Source of the DNA: Treponema sp.
Lineage (GTDB): Bacteria; Spirochaetota; Spirochaetia; Treponematales; Treponemataceae
DNA length: 7,626 nt
NCBI GenBank assembly: GCA_023231445.1
Contig: JALNVF010000141.1
Span: 1-7,626 of the forward strand
Direction of reading: 5' to 3'
Of this stretch, positions 1 to 6,240 are shown one piece after another (position 1 is the stretch's first letter; each line of letters begins with the position of its first letter). The notes below the pieces were generated by a model. That model made no database searches. It was given only the letters and a program-made list of their open reading frames with translations, and had not been told where the DNA came from. A program made the translations under genes and the position numbers.

Positions 1-2003
1 CCGGCCTTTATAAGATCGCGGAATTCGTCATTAAAAACAGCTACACTATCCGTCTTTGTCATGTAGTTCTGATCCATACCGACCGTACCGGCAGGACCAT
101 CATACATTTTCCATCCTTCACCCTCAAAAAGAACCGACGGGTTCAATTTTGCACAGGATGCATAAGAATCCAGTACGGAGGAAGATTCCATAAGCCCCAT
201 AATATCAAAACGGAACCCGTCGACCTTGTAATTTTTGACCCAGTAACTCGTCGAATCGACGACAAGCCGTTTCATCATTGTCCTTTCTGTTGCAGTATCG
301 TTACCACAGCCCGATGCGCTTTTTAACCTGCCGTTTGCATCAGTACGAAAATAGTAACCAGGTACAATGTCGTCAAGAAACCGGGTATCTGCCATATGAT
401 TGTATACAACGTCAAGAATGACACCTATGCCCGCTTTATGACATTCGTTTATAAGTTCACGCAGTTCCCGGATGCGGCAGTATGGGTCAGAAGCATCCGT
501 TGAAAACCACCCTTCGGGTGTAAAATAATTGTGCGGATCATATCCCCAGTTGTAATTATTACCACTTACTTTGCCGGAATCTTCATATGCCTTATTAGTT
601 TCGTTATTGTTGTAAAAGTTAAGAACAGGCATAAGCTGAACGTGCGTAATACCAAGATCCTTAAGATACGGAATTTTTTCTATAAAAGCTTTATATGTTC
701 CCGGTACAGCTTTTACACCCGAATCAGGACTAATGGTAAAATCGCGTACAGACATCTCATAAATAACGGCATCTTCCCGTTTTGCAAGTTTTACAAATGG
801 GGCACTCATACCGCCTTCCGGAAGCGCCTTTTTACTGTCAGGATTTATAACAGCAGCCCGTCCCGTTCCCCCGTTGTTATAGTAAGCAGCCATCGAATAT
901 GCATACGGATCAAGCACAGTTACCGTTCCGTGCGTATTATGCAGTGTATAATCATAGAACATACCGTCAGGATCGACTTCGTTGAACGATGCAGTCCATA
1001 CACCCGTTCTGTCGTTTTTTTCCATAGTGACTGTATAATCAGGATTCACTGCATCATCAATTTTATACAAATTAAGCACTGCCGCTGATGAAGTCGGCGC
1101 CCAGAGATTAAAAACTGCACTCCCGTTTTTATACGTACAGCCAAGAACGGTTTCTTTTGACGGCACTGACTTTTCAGCAAATTTAACTGCAAGTTTAGCC
1201 GAATTTACAGCTGCTTTTCCCTGAAATACGGGATTAGACACTGTCAGCGTTCTGCTCACATCTGCATTTTCAGCAAGCTGTATTGTAATAGTATCAATCA
1301 TATTATTTTTCATATTTTCCGGATCTTTTGTATTATAGATTTTTTTTATTTTACAGGAGTTACCTGCGTCATCTGTCACTATAAATCCGGATGTGTTTCC
1401 GTCGGGAGAAATCCCGTACTTACCAGAAAGAACCAAATCAATTTCATCAGGTGCCGTAAGTTCTGCCGACTTTACCGAAGGCCGGTACGGCTTTGCAGCA
1501 TAGGTATTCTGGTCACCTGAAAAAATTACAATTTTATGTGAATCAGCAATATTCCAGAGGCGGTCATCATTACAGTCTTTAGTCCAGCCAGCCTTCTGAC
1601 GCACAATAAGTCCTACAGTCCCTGCATCTGAAACAGGTTTTATACCGCCGGTATCACGCCCGTCAAGATGAAAGCGCATATATCCTATACCGTTCTTTAC
1701 GCTCCAGTTCTGTGTATAATTCCACACAGCTCCGCCATCCCCGCCCGGCACAGCCCACATCCATAAAGCCCAGCGGCTGTAGTCTCTATCGGGACGGACA
1801 TAATATATAACCAGTTCATCATCAGAGGGTTTTAACCGTTTGTCAAGCAAGATAACTTTATGTAATCCTTCGTGCGACGCATCCTCATACGATCCGGGAA
1901 TTCCGGACAAAGAGGCCTGTCTGTCCCTTGCTGCTGCAGTAGCATACAGCAGCAGAGAACAAATCAGGAGAAATACAGCTTTTTTGAAATATTTGTTTTG
2001 CAT
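1..2003 (-). CDS. pulA: Type I pullulanase (GH13), secreted, C-terminus cut off by window edge
   Basis: This enzyme hydrolyses alpha-1,6 branch bonds in pullulan, amylopectin or glycogen. I translated the minus strand from the ATG at 2003; it stays open for 667 codons to the window edge. Residues 1-25 are a Sec signal peptide ending in ATAAA, with no lipobox, so the product is exported rather than lipidated. Residues about 48-162 form a CBM41 starch-binding module (VIYYVRPDRDYSRWALWMW at 65-83, then GW..D..DDRLW). A beta-rich stretch of unclear identity covers about 175-280. CBM48 starts near L287 (LGCTY...FNLWAPTS). The GH13 barrel follows from about 412 (VIYEMSVRDF), with the pullulanase signature YNWGYDPHNY at 484-493, region I DVVYNH at 531-536, region II GFRFD with nucleophile D600, and region III FEGEGW with acid/base E629. 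Region IV lies outside the window. The start is supported by GAGG six bases upstream of the ATG. Family assignment is very secure; natural substrate is inferred. Confidence 0.95.
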   Translation of the reverse strand, partial: MQNKYFKKAVFLLICSLLLYATAAARDRQASLSGIPGSYEDASHEGLHKVILLDKRLKPSDDELVIYYVRPDRDYSRWALWMWAVPGGDGGAVWNYTQNWSVKNGIGYMRFHLDGRDTGGIKPVSDAGTVGLIVRQKAGWTKDCNDDRLWNIADSHKIVIFSGDQNTYAAKPYRPSVKSAELTAPDEIDLVLSGKYGISPDGNTSGFIVTDDAGNSCKIKKIYNTKDPENMKNNMIDTITIQLAENADVSRTLTVSNPVFQGKAAVNSAKLAVKFAEKSVPSKETVLGCTYKNGSAVFNLWAPTSSAAVLNLYKIDDAVNPDYTVTMEKNDRTGVWTASFNEVDPDGMFYDYTLHNTHGTVTVLDPYAYSMAAYYNNGGTGRAAVINPDSKKALPEGGMSAPFVKLAKREDAVIYEMSVRDFTISPDSGVKAVPGTYKAFIEKIPYLKDLGITHVQLMPVLNFYNNNETNKAYEDSGKVSGNNYNWGYDPHNYFTPEGWFSTDASDPYCRIRELRELINECHKAGIGVILDVVYNHMADTRFLDDIVPGYYFRTDANGRLKSASGCGNDTATERTMMKRLVVDSTSYWVKNYKVDGFRFDIMGLMESSSVLDSYASCAKLNPSVLFEGEGWKMYDGPAGTVGMDQNYMTKTDSVAVFNDEFRDLIKA

Positions 2004-2018
2004 GAAAAGCCTCTTTTC
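2004..2018 (-). promoter_or_regulatory. Pullulanase ribosome binding site inside a small hairpin
   Basis: The bases directly before the pullulanase ATG read GAAAAG-AGG-CTTTTC on the coding strand, a perfect 6-bp inverted repeat whose 3-base loop is the core of the AGAGG ribosome binding site. The hairpin touches the start codon. The inverted repeat is seen directly; an effect on translation is inferred, and the stem is AT-rich and therefore weak. Confidence 0.55.
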
Positions 2019-2025
2019 TAGATTA

Positions 2026-2099
2026 TGCCTTTCCAGAGACACTGCCTAAGGAGGAAAGCTGTGCCCCTGGAAAGGCAGCCAGCCTGAATGCTGGCTGCC
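2026..2099 (-). promoter_or_regulatory. Structured pullulanase leader with two competing stems
   Basis: On the coding strand, 2099-2090 (GGCAGCCAGC) pairs perfectly with 2083-2074 (GCTGGCTGCC) around a 6-base loop. A second perfect 11-bp stem joins 2077-2067 (TGCCTTTCCAG) with 2036-2026 (CTGGAAAGGCA). The four bases 2077-2074 belong to both stems, so the complete stems cannot coexist. The 30 bases between the second pair of arms contain TTTCCTCCTT, which resembles the 3' end of 16S rRNA. The element lies inside the predicted transcript, ending eight bases before the ribosome-binding-site hairpin. The first stem has only a short TTTCC tail, so it is a poor terminator in its own right. It could still be the terminator of whatever lies upstream. 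I do not recognise a known riboswitch class. Confidence 0.5.
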
Positions 2100-2160
2100 G
2101 GAAAATGTTCAACTATGTATCATCTATTGCTACACCTTTTTGTCATATTTAATATATCTT

Positions 2161-2190
2161 ATTATCAACTCTATTTCATATATTTGTCAA
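2161..2190 (-). promoter_or_regulatory. Sigma70-type promoter for the pullulanase gene
   Basis: The coding strand has a perfect -35 box TTGACA (2190-2185), an 18-bp spacer and the -10 box GATAAT (2166-2161), five of six bases matching consensus. Transcription would begin near 2154 and give a leader of about 150 nt before the ATG at 2003. It is the best promoter match in the window and lies in a very AT-rich tract. Such tracts yield chance matches, but the exact -35 box makes this one stand out. Confidence 0.65.
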
Positions 2191-2193
2191 CAA

Positions 2194-2209
2194 TATTATT
2201 ACAATAATA
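2194..2209. promoter_or_regulatory. 16-bp palindrome just upstream of the pullulanase -35 box
   Basis: TATTATT-AC-AATAATA is a perfect 7-bp inverted repeat that ends three bases upstream of the -35 box. Its position suits an operator or an activator site. It is wholly AT in both arms and lies in an AT-rich tract, so chance is a real alternative. Confidence 0.35.
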
Positions 2210-2226
2210 CTAACTTTTTTGAAAAT

Positions 2227-2242
2227 ATGACACTTTATGACA
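2227..2242. repeat. Tandem ATGACA half-sites one helical turn apart
   Basis: ATGACA occurs at 2227-2232 and again at 2237-2242, exactly 10 bp apart, about 40-50 bp upstream of the pullulanase -35 box. A further copy in the opposite orientation (TGTCAT) lies at 2141-2146, just downstream of the predicted transcription start. The spacing puts the first two copies on one face of the helix, as for an activator site. The role is inferred and the motif is short. Confidence 0.3.
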
Positions 2243-2244
2243 AT

Positions 2245-2273
2245 TATATAATACTTTTACACTATTTTATCAA
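2245..2273 (-). promoter_or_regulatory. Possible second, upstream promoter for the pullulanase gene
   Basis: The coding strand has TTGATA (2273-2268), a 17-bp spacer and TATATA (2250-2245); an overlapping TATAAT sits at a 19-bp spacing. It lies about 80 bp upstream of the stronger promoter and points the same way. The tract is so AT-rich that a chance match is likely enough to keep confidence low. Confidence 0.25.
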
Positions 2274-2464
2274 AATTATAAATTTTACAATCCACTTATA
2301 AAAAAAAATATAATTTTATTTATATTTCCACTTTTATTTTATTAATACGAAAAAAACTGATCAAACGACAACACATCCCGACTCATAAGGCCGGAATATG
2401 TTATCCCCGGAAGTCAATACATCCGGAAGCGGCGTATTAAATACTCTGTATGAATGAAACAATA

Positions 2465-2717
2465 TCATTCCGTTGTAAGCGTAATAACACTTGTTTCATC
2501 AATTACTTTAGGGGCTGAAGCAGAACCGCAGCTGATCAAAATCCACATCGTACGTATTTATATATATTTTTCCCAGCCGTTAAGACTTGAAGGATACCCA
2601 CAGCAAAGTAGATGACATTCTTCTGATAGTCGCCAGAGGATGACACTGATGCGCTATGCGCTTATACCTTGGACGTGCTGCAGAACATGCTGCAGCAATT
2701 TTCTTTAACATTTTCAT
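2465..2717 (-). pseudogene. Broken paralogue of the amylase 3' end, with an intact start region
   Basis: The minus strand between the amylase and the pullulanase contains segments that match the amylase C-terminus in shifting frames. In one frame, GYPSSLNGWEKYI (2599 onward) matches amylase GYPSSITGYKFYI; an in-frame TAA follows, and the same frame resumes as PKVIDETSVITLTTE and a TGA at 2467-2465, matching PKVTDETDNVITIK. Another frame gives DVDFD, matching amylase WDFD, and a third gives QKNVIYFAV, resembling DKTGMIWFKIS. About 20 residues between WDFD and PKV are missing. Upstream is a credible translation start: GGAAGG, then ATG at 2717 with MKMLKKIAAACSAA, like the beginning of a signal peptide, but it runs into a shifted frame and stops at 2580 after 45 codons. 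I read it as a collapsed gene for a second protein carrying the glucodextranase-type tail, with most of its middle lost. It could instead be a partial tail duplication that abuts an unrelated small ORF. Confidence 0.7.
2676..2697 (+). terminator. 8-bp hairpin with a T-rich tail on the plus strand
   Basis: TGCTGCAG, a 6-base loop and CTGCAGCA form a perfect stem, followed on the plus strand by ATTTTCTTTAACATTTTC. That order suits a plus-strand terminator, yet no plus-strand gene precedes it; it would instead stop antisense transcription leaving the remnant region. On the minus strand there is no T-tract, and the stem would fall inside the remnant's signal-peptide codons. It may simply reflect repeated GCA alanine codons. 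Confidence 0.3.
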
Positions 2718-2761
2718 CAGTTTATTCACCTTCCGTACTTTTTTACTTTTGCCTGAAACAA

Positions 2762-2783
2762 GGCTGCTTCATCAAAAGCAGCC
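2762..2783 (-). terminator. Candidate terminator after the amylase gene
   Basis: GGCTGCTT and AAGCAGCC form a perfect 8-bp stem with a 6-base loop, beginning 34 bases past the amylase stop codon. In the direction of transcription the stem is followed by TTGTTTCAGG, a short and interrupted T-tract, so termination may be partial. Its place between the amylase stop and the start of the broken gene fits a transcript end. Confidence 0.6.
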
Positions 2784-2817
2784 GGATTATTCCATCGTTC
2801 CTTCTCTTATTGGTTTG

Positions 2818-5800
2818 TCATTTAATCGTGATCACGTTATCAGTTTCATCTGTTACTTTCGGCGTATCGTCAACAGCAAGCGTACCCGTACCGAATTTAT
2901 ACCTTTCTGCATTGCCAGAGACAACTCCGCGGGGACTGCCCATATCAAAGTCCCAGTCGTTTATATAAAACTTGTAACCTGTAATGCTGCTCGGATATCC
3001 CATGGCTGCAGCGCTTATCTTGAACCAGATCATGCCTGTCTTGTCCGCCCATTCGGAACCGATTGCAGGATCATACGATGACCAGTCCATTATGGCGTAT
3101 TTTTCAACCCCGGAAACAAGCGAATCATTGATATGCGCCCAGTCGACTGCCGGCGAATTAACAGGGGCCGGAGTTACGGCTGTTCCGAGATTCGATGCAG
3201 TTGCATTCTTAGCAGAATAGTATGACTGTCCCCATCCGTTTGCCTGGAACATATAATCCCATTTCCCGAATGCAGAAGGCAGCGTGTAGTTGCTCTTCGG
3301 ATGGTACTCGCACCCTGTCGTGTCATCACCATCTGATATGAAGATGTAGAAGACTACATGGTCAAACAGATTTGATGCCGGATTCCAGCCATGAGACAGC
3401 GCACCCATCTTTACGCCGAGCAGTATATCGTTGCCGCTGCGGTACACATCAACACCTCTGATATCCATCGTCCCCTTGAAAGGAGGATCCGTCGGTTTCT
3501 GAAGCAGGCCCTTAGCGGCTCCTACGCCGTTATCATCGTCAGAAGGATCGGTTATCTTCTGGATAAGCGTAAACGGACGTTCAATGACGAATGATTTTGA
3601 AGCCGAATAGCATATCATACTTCCTACCGTCTGGACAAGCTGGACGGTAATCGTTCCGTTCGAATACGCCTGCACGTTTACATCAAGAGAGAACTGTACA
3701 TCCGCAGAAGCCGTTACAGTTCTGGCAAGAGTGTAGTCCCCGTTCAGCACGACTTTTACATCTCCGGAAACATTCGTCGTGCCTTTTATAGTTGCACTCG
3801 TTCCTGTTATTTTTTCTGTCGGAACTTCATCGACGGTAAGAGTACATGCAGGCGAAGCAGGTGTTTTTCCTGCTTCTGTAAGGATATATATTGCACAGCT
3901 GTTTGCAGGCACAATGAGCTTTACATTTCCCTTTATTCCGTCCGCAGCAGCAGTAAAGCTGCTTGTAAGCTGGGTGCCTGATGACGGACACGCTGAAACA
4001 CCGGCATACGGCACAAGCTCGAATTTATCGCCCACGGCTATATTCGTGTACGAGGCATCAAGAACTTTATCAGTACTTGCAGTATTCATCACATATATGG
4101 CTTTCTCTCCGCCCGTCACAATGTTTCCCTGTGCGTCCTTTTCACGTATTATATAAGAGAGAATGCCTGCACCGTCAGCTGTATCCTGAAGCACATACAG
4201 CGTATTGTAGCGGAATACCGCATTCTCCCTGCGCATCTTGTTCAGATTCTGGAAATACTTGTACCAGTCACCGGTCGTATCAAAATGATCTGTCGTCTGC
4301 GTCGTGCCCGGCGTGCAGTAGCTGCCCTTGAACATACCCTCACGGCACTCGCCGTTAAATCCCTGTTCAGAACCGTAATATACCTGCGGGATTCCCGGGA
4401 TCGTATAGATGATGCCGTATGCTGCCTTCATCAGTTCCGTGTTCCCCTTCATAGTCTGGCCCCAGCGGTCAATATCGTGGTTGTCGATGAATGTCACCAG
4501 CCTGTCAGGATTTGCATAATAATGCTGAGTGTACCTGTTCTGGAGGACAGAACTGATCGCAGCTGTCCTGCTTCCGGAGCTGATCGTATCGGCAAGCGCA
4601 TACCTGAGAGGGAAATAGATCATGCTGTCCATACGGGCTGTCCCTGTGCTGCTCTTGGTGTAGCTTCCCACAATGCTTTCGCTCTGGCTGAACGCTTCAC
4701 CGAAATCTATAAAATCTGATTTTCCTTTTGACATTCCGTACGTGCGGACTCCCATGTTAGTTGCATCAGTATCGTTTATGAACCCCTCGAAGAAATCAGG
4801 CTCCACATATAAAGCAGTATCAATGCGGTATCCGTCTATTCCGGCTTTATCTATCCAGTAACGGAAATAGCCGCGGAGAAGATTGCGTACTACCGTGCTC
4901 TCTGTCACCATGTCGTCAAGATTGCTTGACGAATGCGTATACATGCTCGTCTGGTTCGTATAATCGCTTATCTCCGTGTTGTAATGATAGAAGGCATTGT
5001 TCTTGAATTCGTCAGCCGTAATATCGTTTATATTATTCAGCGCCCAGGGCAGCTGCTCGGGATGATTATACGGTACAGACTTCGGTTCAAGATAGAAAAC
5101 AGACGAATCGATCTTCCCCTCATTCGCTTTCATCATATCTGTCGTTATATCTGACTTGATCTGCTGGTAGTCGCCAAGGTGGTTCACAACGATATCCTGG
5201 ATGACATACAGGCCCATCTCATGGGCTTCTTTTACAAACTGCTGGTACTGTGCAAGAGTACCCATATGAGGATCCACTTTTGTAAAATCGCTTGCCCAGT
5301 ATCCGTGGTATCCGTGATAGTTACTTTCTGCAATCTGGCATTTTACAGGAGGCGTCATCCATATAGCAGTAAAGCCGAGGTCTTTTATATACTGCAGTTT
5401 CTGACGGATGCCTTCTATATCTCCGCCGTTGTAACCAGATGAAGGCTGACCAGCAAGCACTTTTGTTTCATCATACAGGTTTCCGTTCTGGTCTTTTAAT
5501 CCGCTGATCTTATCGTTCGTGGTATCGCCGTCAAAGAACCGGTCCGTGAGGATGAAATAGATGGTCTGATCCTGCCAGTTCGTGCTTACAGGATTTACAG
5601 GTGTCATCGAGCCGCTGAAATCCGTCGATCTGTCAAGGTCGAAGTCAAAACTGGTCATTGCATAATTTCTGGACCCGTCGGCCTTTACTGCTACAGAACG
5701 TATGATGCACTGTTCAGAAACCACAAAAGGTTCTGTATATTTGGTTGAAGATTCCGTGGGTTTAGACGCGGCAACTGCTGCAGTCCATGCTGTTTCATCC

Positions 5801-6066
5801 CAGTTACCGCTGCTGTCAAGCGCAGGTTTCAGAACAGTATAGTAGATTGCCGATGCGCCTTCGCACGTGATGGTGACAGTCTGCTTTTCTTTATAAAAGC
5901 CTCCTGCAGGAGAAAAAACAGGACAGTTCGTATCTGCAGCAGCAGGTGTCTTCTGACTGCTGGTGTTATCATTCCAGAAAGAACAGCCTGCGGCAAGGAA
6001 TACACCCGATACCGCCAGCGCCGCCAATAAAACGGAGGCTGCAACACTTTTATTTTTTATCATCAT
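2818..6066 (-). CDS. Multidomain GH13 alpha-amylase lipoprotein
   Basis: A 1082-residue enzyme expected to hydrolyse alpha-1,4 bonds of starch-like glucans at the cell surface. The signal peptide ends in LAAGC, giving a lipidated C28. Residues about 48-145 resemble the chitobiase/hexosaminidase C-terminal type beta module (PVFSPAGGFYKEKQTVTIT, IYYT, then a basic-acidic end). The GH13 barrel spans about 165-565: region I DIVVNH at 291-296, region II GYRID with nucleophile D416, region III DFGEAF with acid/base E457, and region IV FIDNHD with D531. All three catalytic residues are present. A domain C follows to about 735, then an Ig-like module (about 740-830), and finally a glucodextranase-type C-terminal module (about 832-1065; DPSDDDNGVG, MDIRGVDVY, VVFYIF). 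Two ATGs are adjacent; AGGAG lies three bases before the first and six before the second (6063), so the second may be the used start. GH13 subfamily and exact product pattern cannot be fixed by eye. Confidence 0.93.
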   Translation of the reverse strand: MMIKNKSVAASVLLAALAVSGVFLAAGCSFWNDNTSSQKTPAAADTNCPVFSPAGGFYKEKQTVTITCEGASAIYYTVLKPALDSSGNWDETAWTAAVAASKPTESSTKYTEPFVVSEQCIIRSVAVKADGSRNYAMTSFDFDLDRSTDFSGSMTPVNPVSTNWQDQTIYFILTDRFFDGDTTNDKISGLKDQNGNLYDETKVLAGQPSSGYNGGDIEGIRQKLQYIKDLGFTAIWMTPPVKCQIAESNYHGYHGYWASDFTKVDPHMGTLAQYQQFVKEAHEMGLYVIQDIVVNHLGDYQQIKSDITTDMMKANEGKIDSSVFYLEPKSVPYNHPEQLPWALNNINDITADEFKNNAFYHYNTEISDYTNQTSMYTHSSSNLDDMVTESTVVRNLLRGYFRYWIDKAGIDGYRIDTALYVEPDFFEGFINDTDATNMGVRTYGMSKGKSDFIDFGEAFSQSESIVGSYTKSSTGTARMDSMIYFPLRYALADTISSGSRTAAISSVLQNRYTQHYYANPDRLVTFIDNHDIDRWGQTMKGNTELMKAAYGIIYTIPGIPQVYYGSEQGFNGECREGMFKGSYCTPGTTQTTDHFDTTGDWYKYFQNLNKMRRENAVFRYNTLYVLQDTADGAGILSYIIREKDAQGNIVTGGEKAIYVMNTASTDKVLDASYTNIAVGDKFELVPYAGVSACPSSGTQLTSSFTAAADGIKGNVKLIVPANSCAIYILTEAGKTPASPACTLTVDEVPTEKITGTSATIKGTTNVSGDVKVVLNGDYTLARTVTASADVQFSLDVNVQAYSNGTITVQLVQTVGSMICYSASKSFVIERPFTLIQKITDPSDDDNGVGAAKGLLQKPTDPPFKGTMDIRGVDVYRSGNDILLGVKMGALSHGWNPASNLFDHVVFYIFISDGDDTTGCEYHPKSNYTLPSAFGKWDYMFQANGWGQSYYSAKNATASNLGTAVTPAPVNSPAVDWAHINDSLVSGVEKYAIMDWSSYDPAIGSEWADKTGMIWFKISAAAMGYPSSITGYKFYINDWDFDMGSPRGVVSGNAERYKFGTGTLAVDDTPKVTDETDNVITIK

Positions 6067-6092
6067 TTACTCCTCAGATTTTGTAGAACACT

Positions 6093-6121
6093 ATCAGAAA
6101 TATTTTTTAATCATGCGTCAA
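6093..6121 (-). promoter_or_regulatory. Candidate promoter of the amylase gene
   Basis: The coding strand has TTGACG (6121-6116, five of six bases), a 17-bp spacer and TCTGAT (6098-6093, four of six). Transcription would start roughly 20 bases upstream of the amylase ATG, just before the AGGAG. It lies downstream of the hairpin that follows the lipoprotein gene, which fits separate transcription of the amylase. The weak -10 box would suit an activated promoter. Confidence 0.45.
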
Positions 6122-6146
6122 CGCCGTTTTACATATGATTAAAAAA
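6103..6146. promoter_or_regulatory. 12-bp inverted repeat flanking the amylase -35 box
   Basis: TTTTTTAATCAT (6103-6114) and ATGATTAAAAAA (6135-6146) are perfect inverted copies separated by 20 bp. Inside, GCGT-CA-ACGC (6115-6124) forms a smaller palindrome that contains the candidate -35 box. This nesting suggests an operator. It could also act as a hairpin terminator, because each strand ends in a T6 or A6 run. Confidence 0.5.
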
Positions 6147-6170
6147 CACTTGCAGCAGAACAGGCCCATA

Positions 6171-6204
6171 CAAAACAGGGATTCCTTCCGAAATCCCTGT
6201 TTTG
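6171..6204 (-). terminator. Terminator between the lipoprotein and the amylase
   Basis: CAAAACAGGGATT (6171-6183) and AATCCCTGTTTTG (6192-6204) form a perfect 13-bp stem with an 8-base loop, starting 36 bases past the lipoprotein stop codon. In the minus direction the U-rich part lies in the 3' arm (CCCTGTTTTG). On the plus strand the tail TTTTCTTTC is better, so it may be bidirectional. It should separate or attenuate transcription between the two genes. Confidence 0.75.
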
Positions 6205-6240
6205 TTTTCTTTCAGTAATTCAGTTTACTAAAAGGTGATG

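Larger units (their letters stand above)
2104..2464. other. AT-rich intergenic region without a gene
   Basis: This stretch between the remnant gene and the pullulanase leader is markedly AT-rich from about 2104 to 2355 and holds the promoters and repeats listed separately. The part from 2385 to 2450 is less AT-rich and contains three TTCCGG copies on the minus strand (near 2433, 2415 and 2396), arranged as direct repeats rather than as a hairpin. No ORF with a ribosome binding site was found on either strand. Confidence 0.6.

Noticed and set aside
531..1088. Plus-strand open frame of 185 codons
   Set aside because: It lies antisense to the pullulanase coding sequence, whose motifs are unmistakable, and its product is a low-complexity Ile/Arg/Ser-rich string without recognisable domains.
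2050..2089. Plus-strand AAGGAGG followed by GTG at 2061, like a translation start
   Set aside because: The frame stops after eight codons (VPLERQPA). The purine-rich run is better explained as the complement of the CCTCC segment in the pullulanase leader.
2350..2356. A7 run (T7 on the minus strand) as a terminator after the remnant
   Set aside because: No stable hairpin precedes the T-run on the minus strand; only a short TGATCA palindrome is nearby.
2396..2440. Repeated TTCCGG motifs as a hairpin or mobile-element end
   Set aside because: The copies are direct repeats of a short partly palindromic word, with no inverted termini, target duplication or transposase.
2656..3081. Plus-strand open frames over the amylase 3' end, including a hydrophobic start
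   Set aside because: They are antisense to the amylase tail and to the remnant, with no ribosome binding site or family resemblance. The same holds for the other plus-strand frames between 3391 and 5442.
5829..6047. Minus-strand frame of 72 codons inside the amylase 5' end
   Set aside because: It overlaps the amylase N-terminal module in another frame, and the amylase reading is supported by its signal peptide and domain content.
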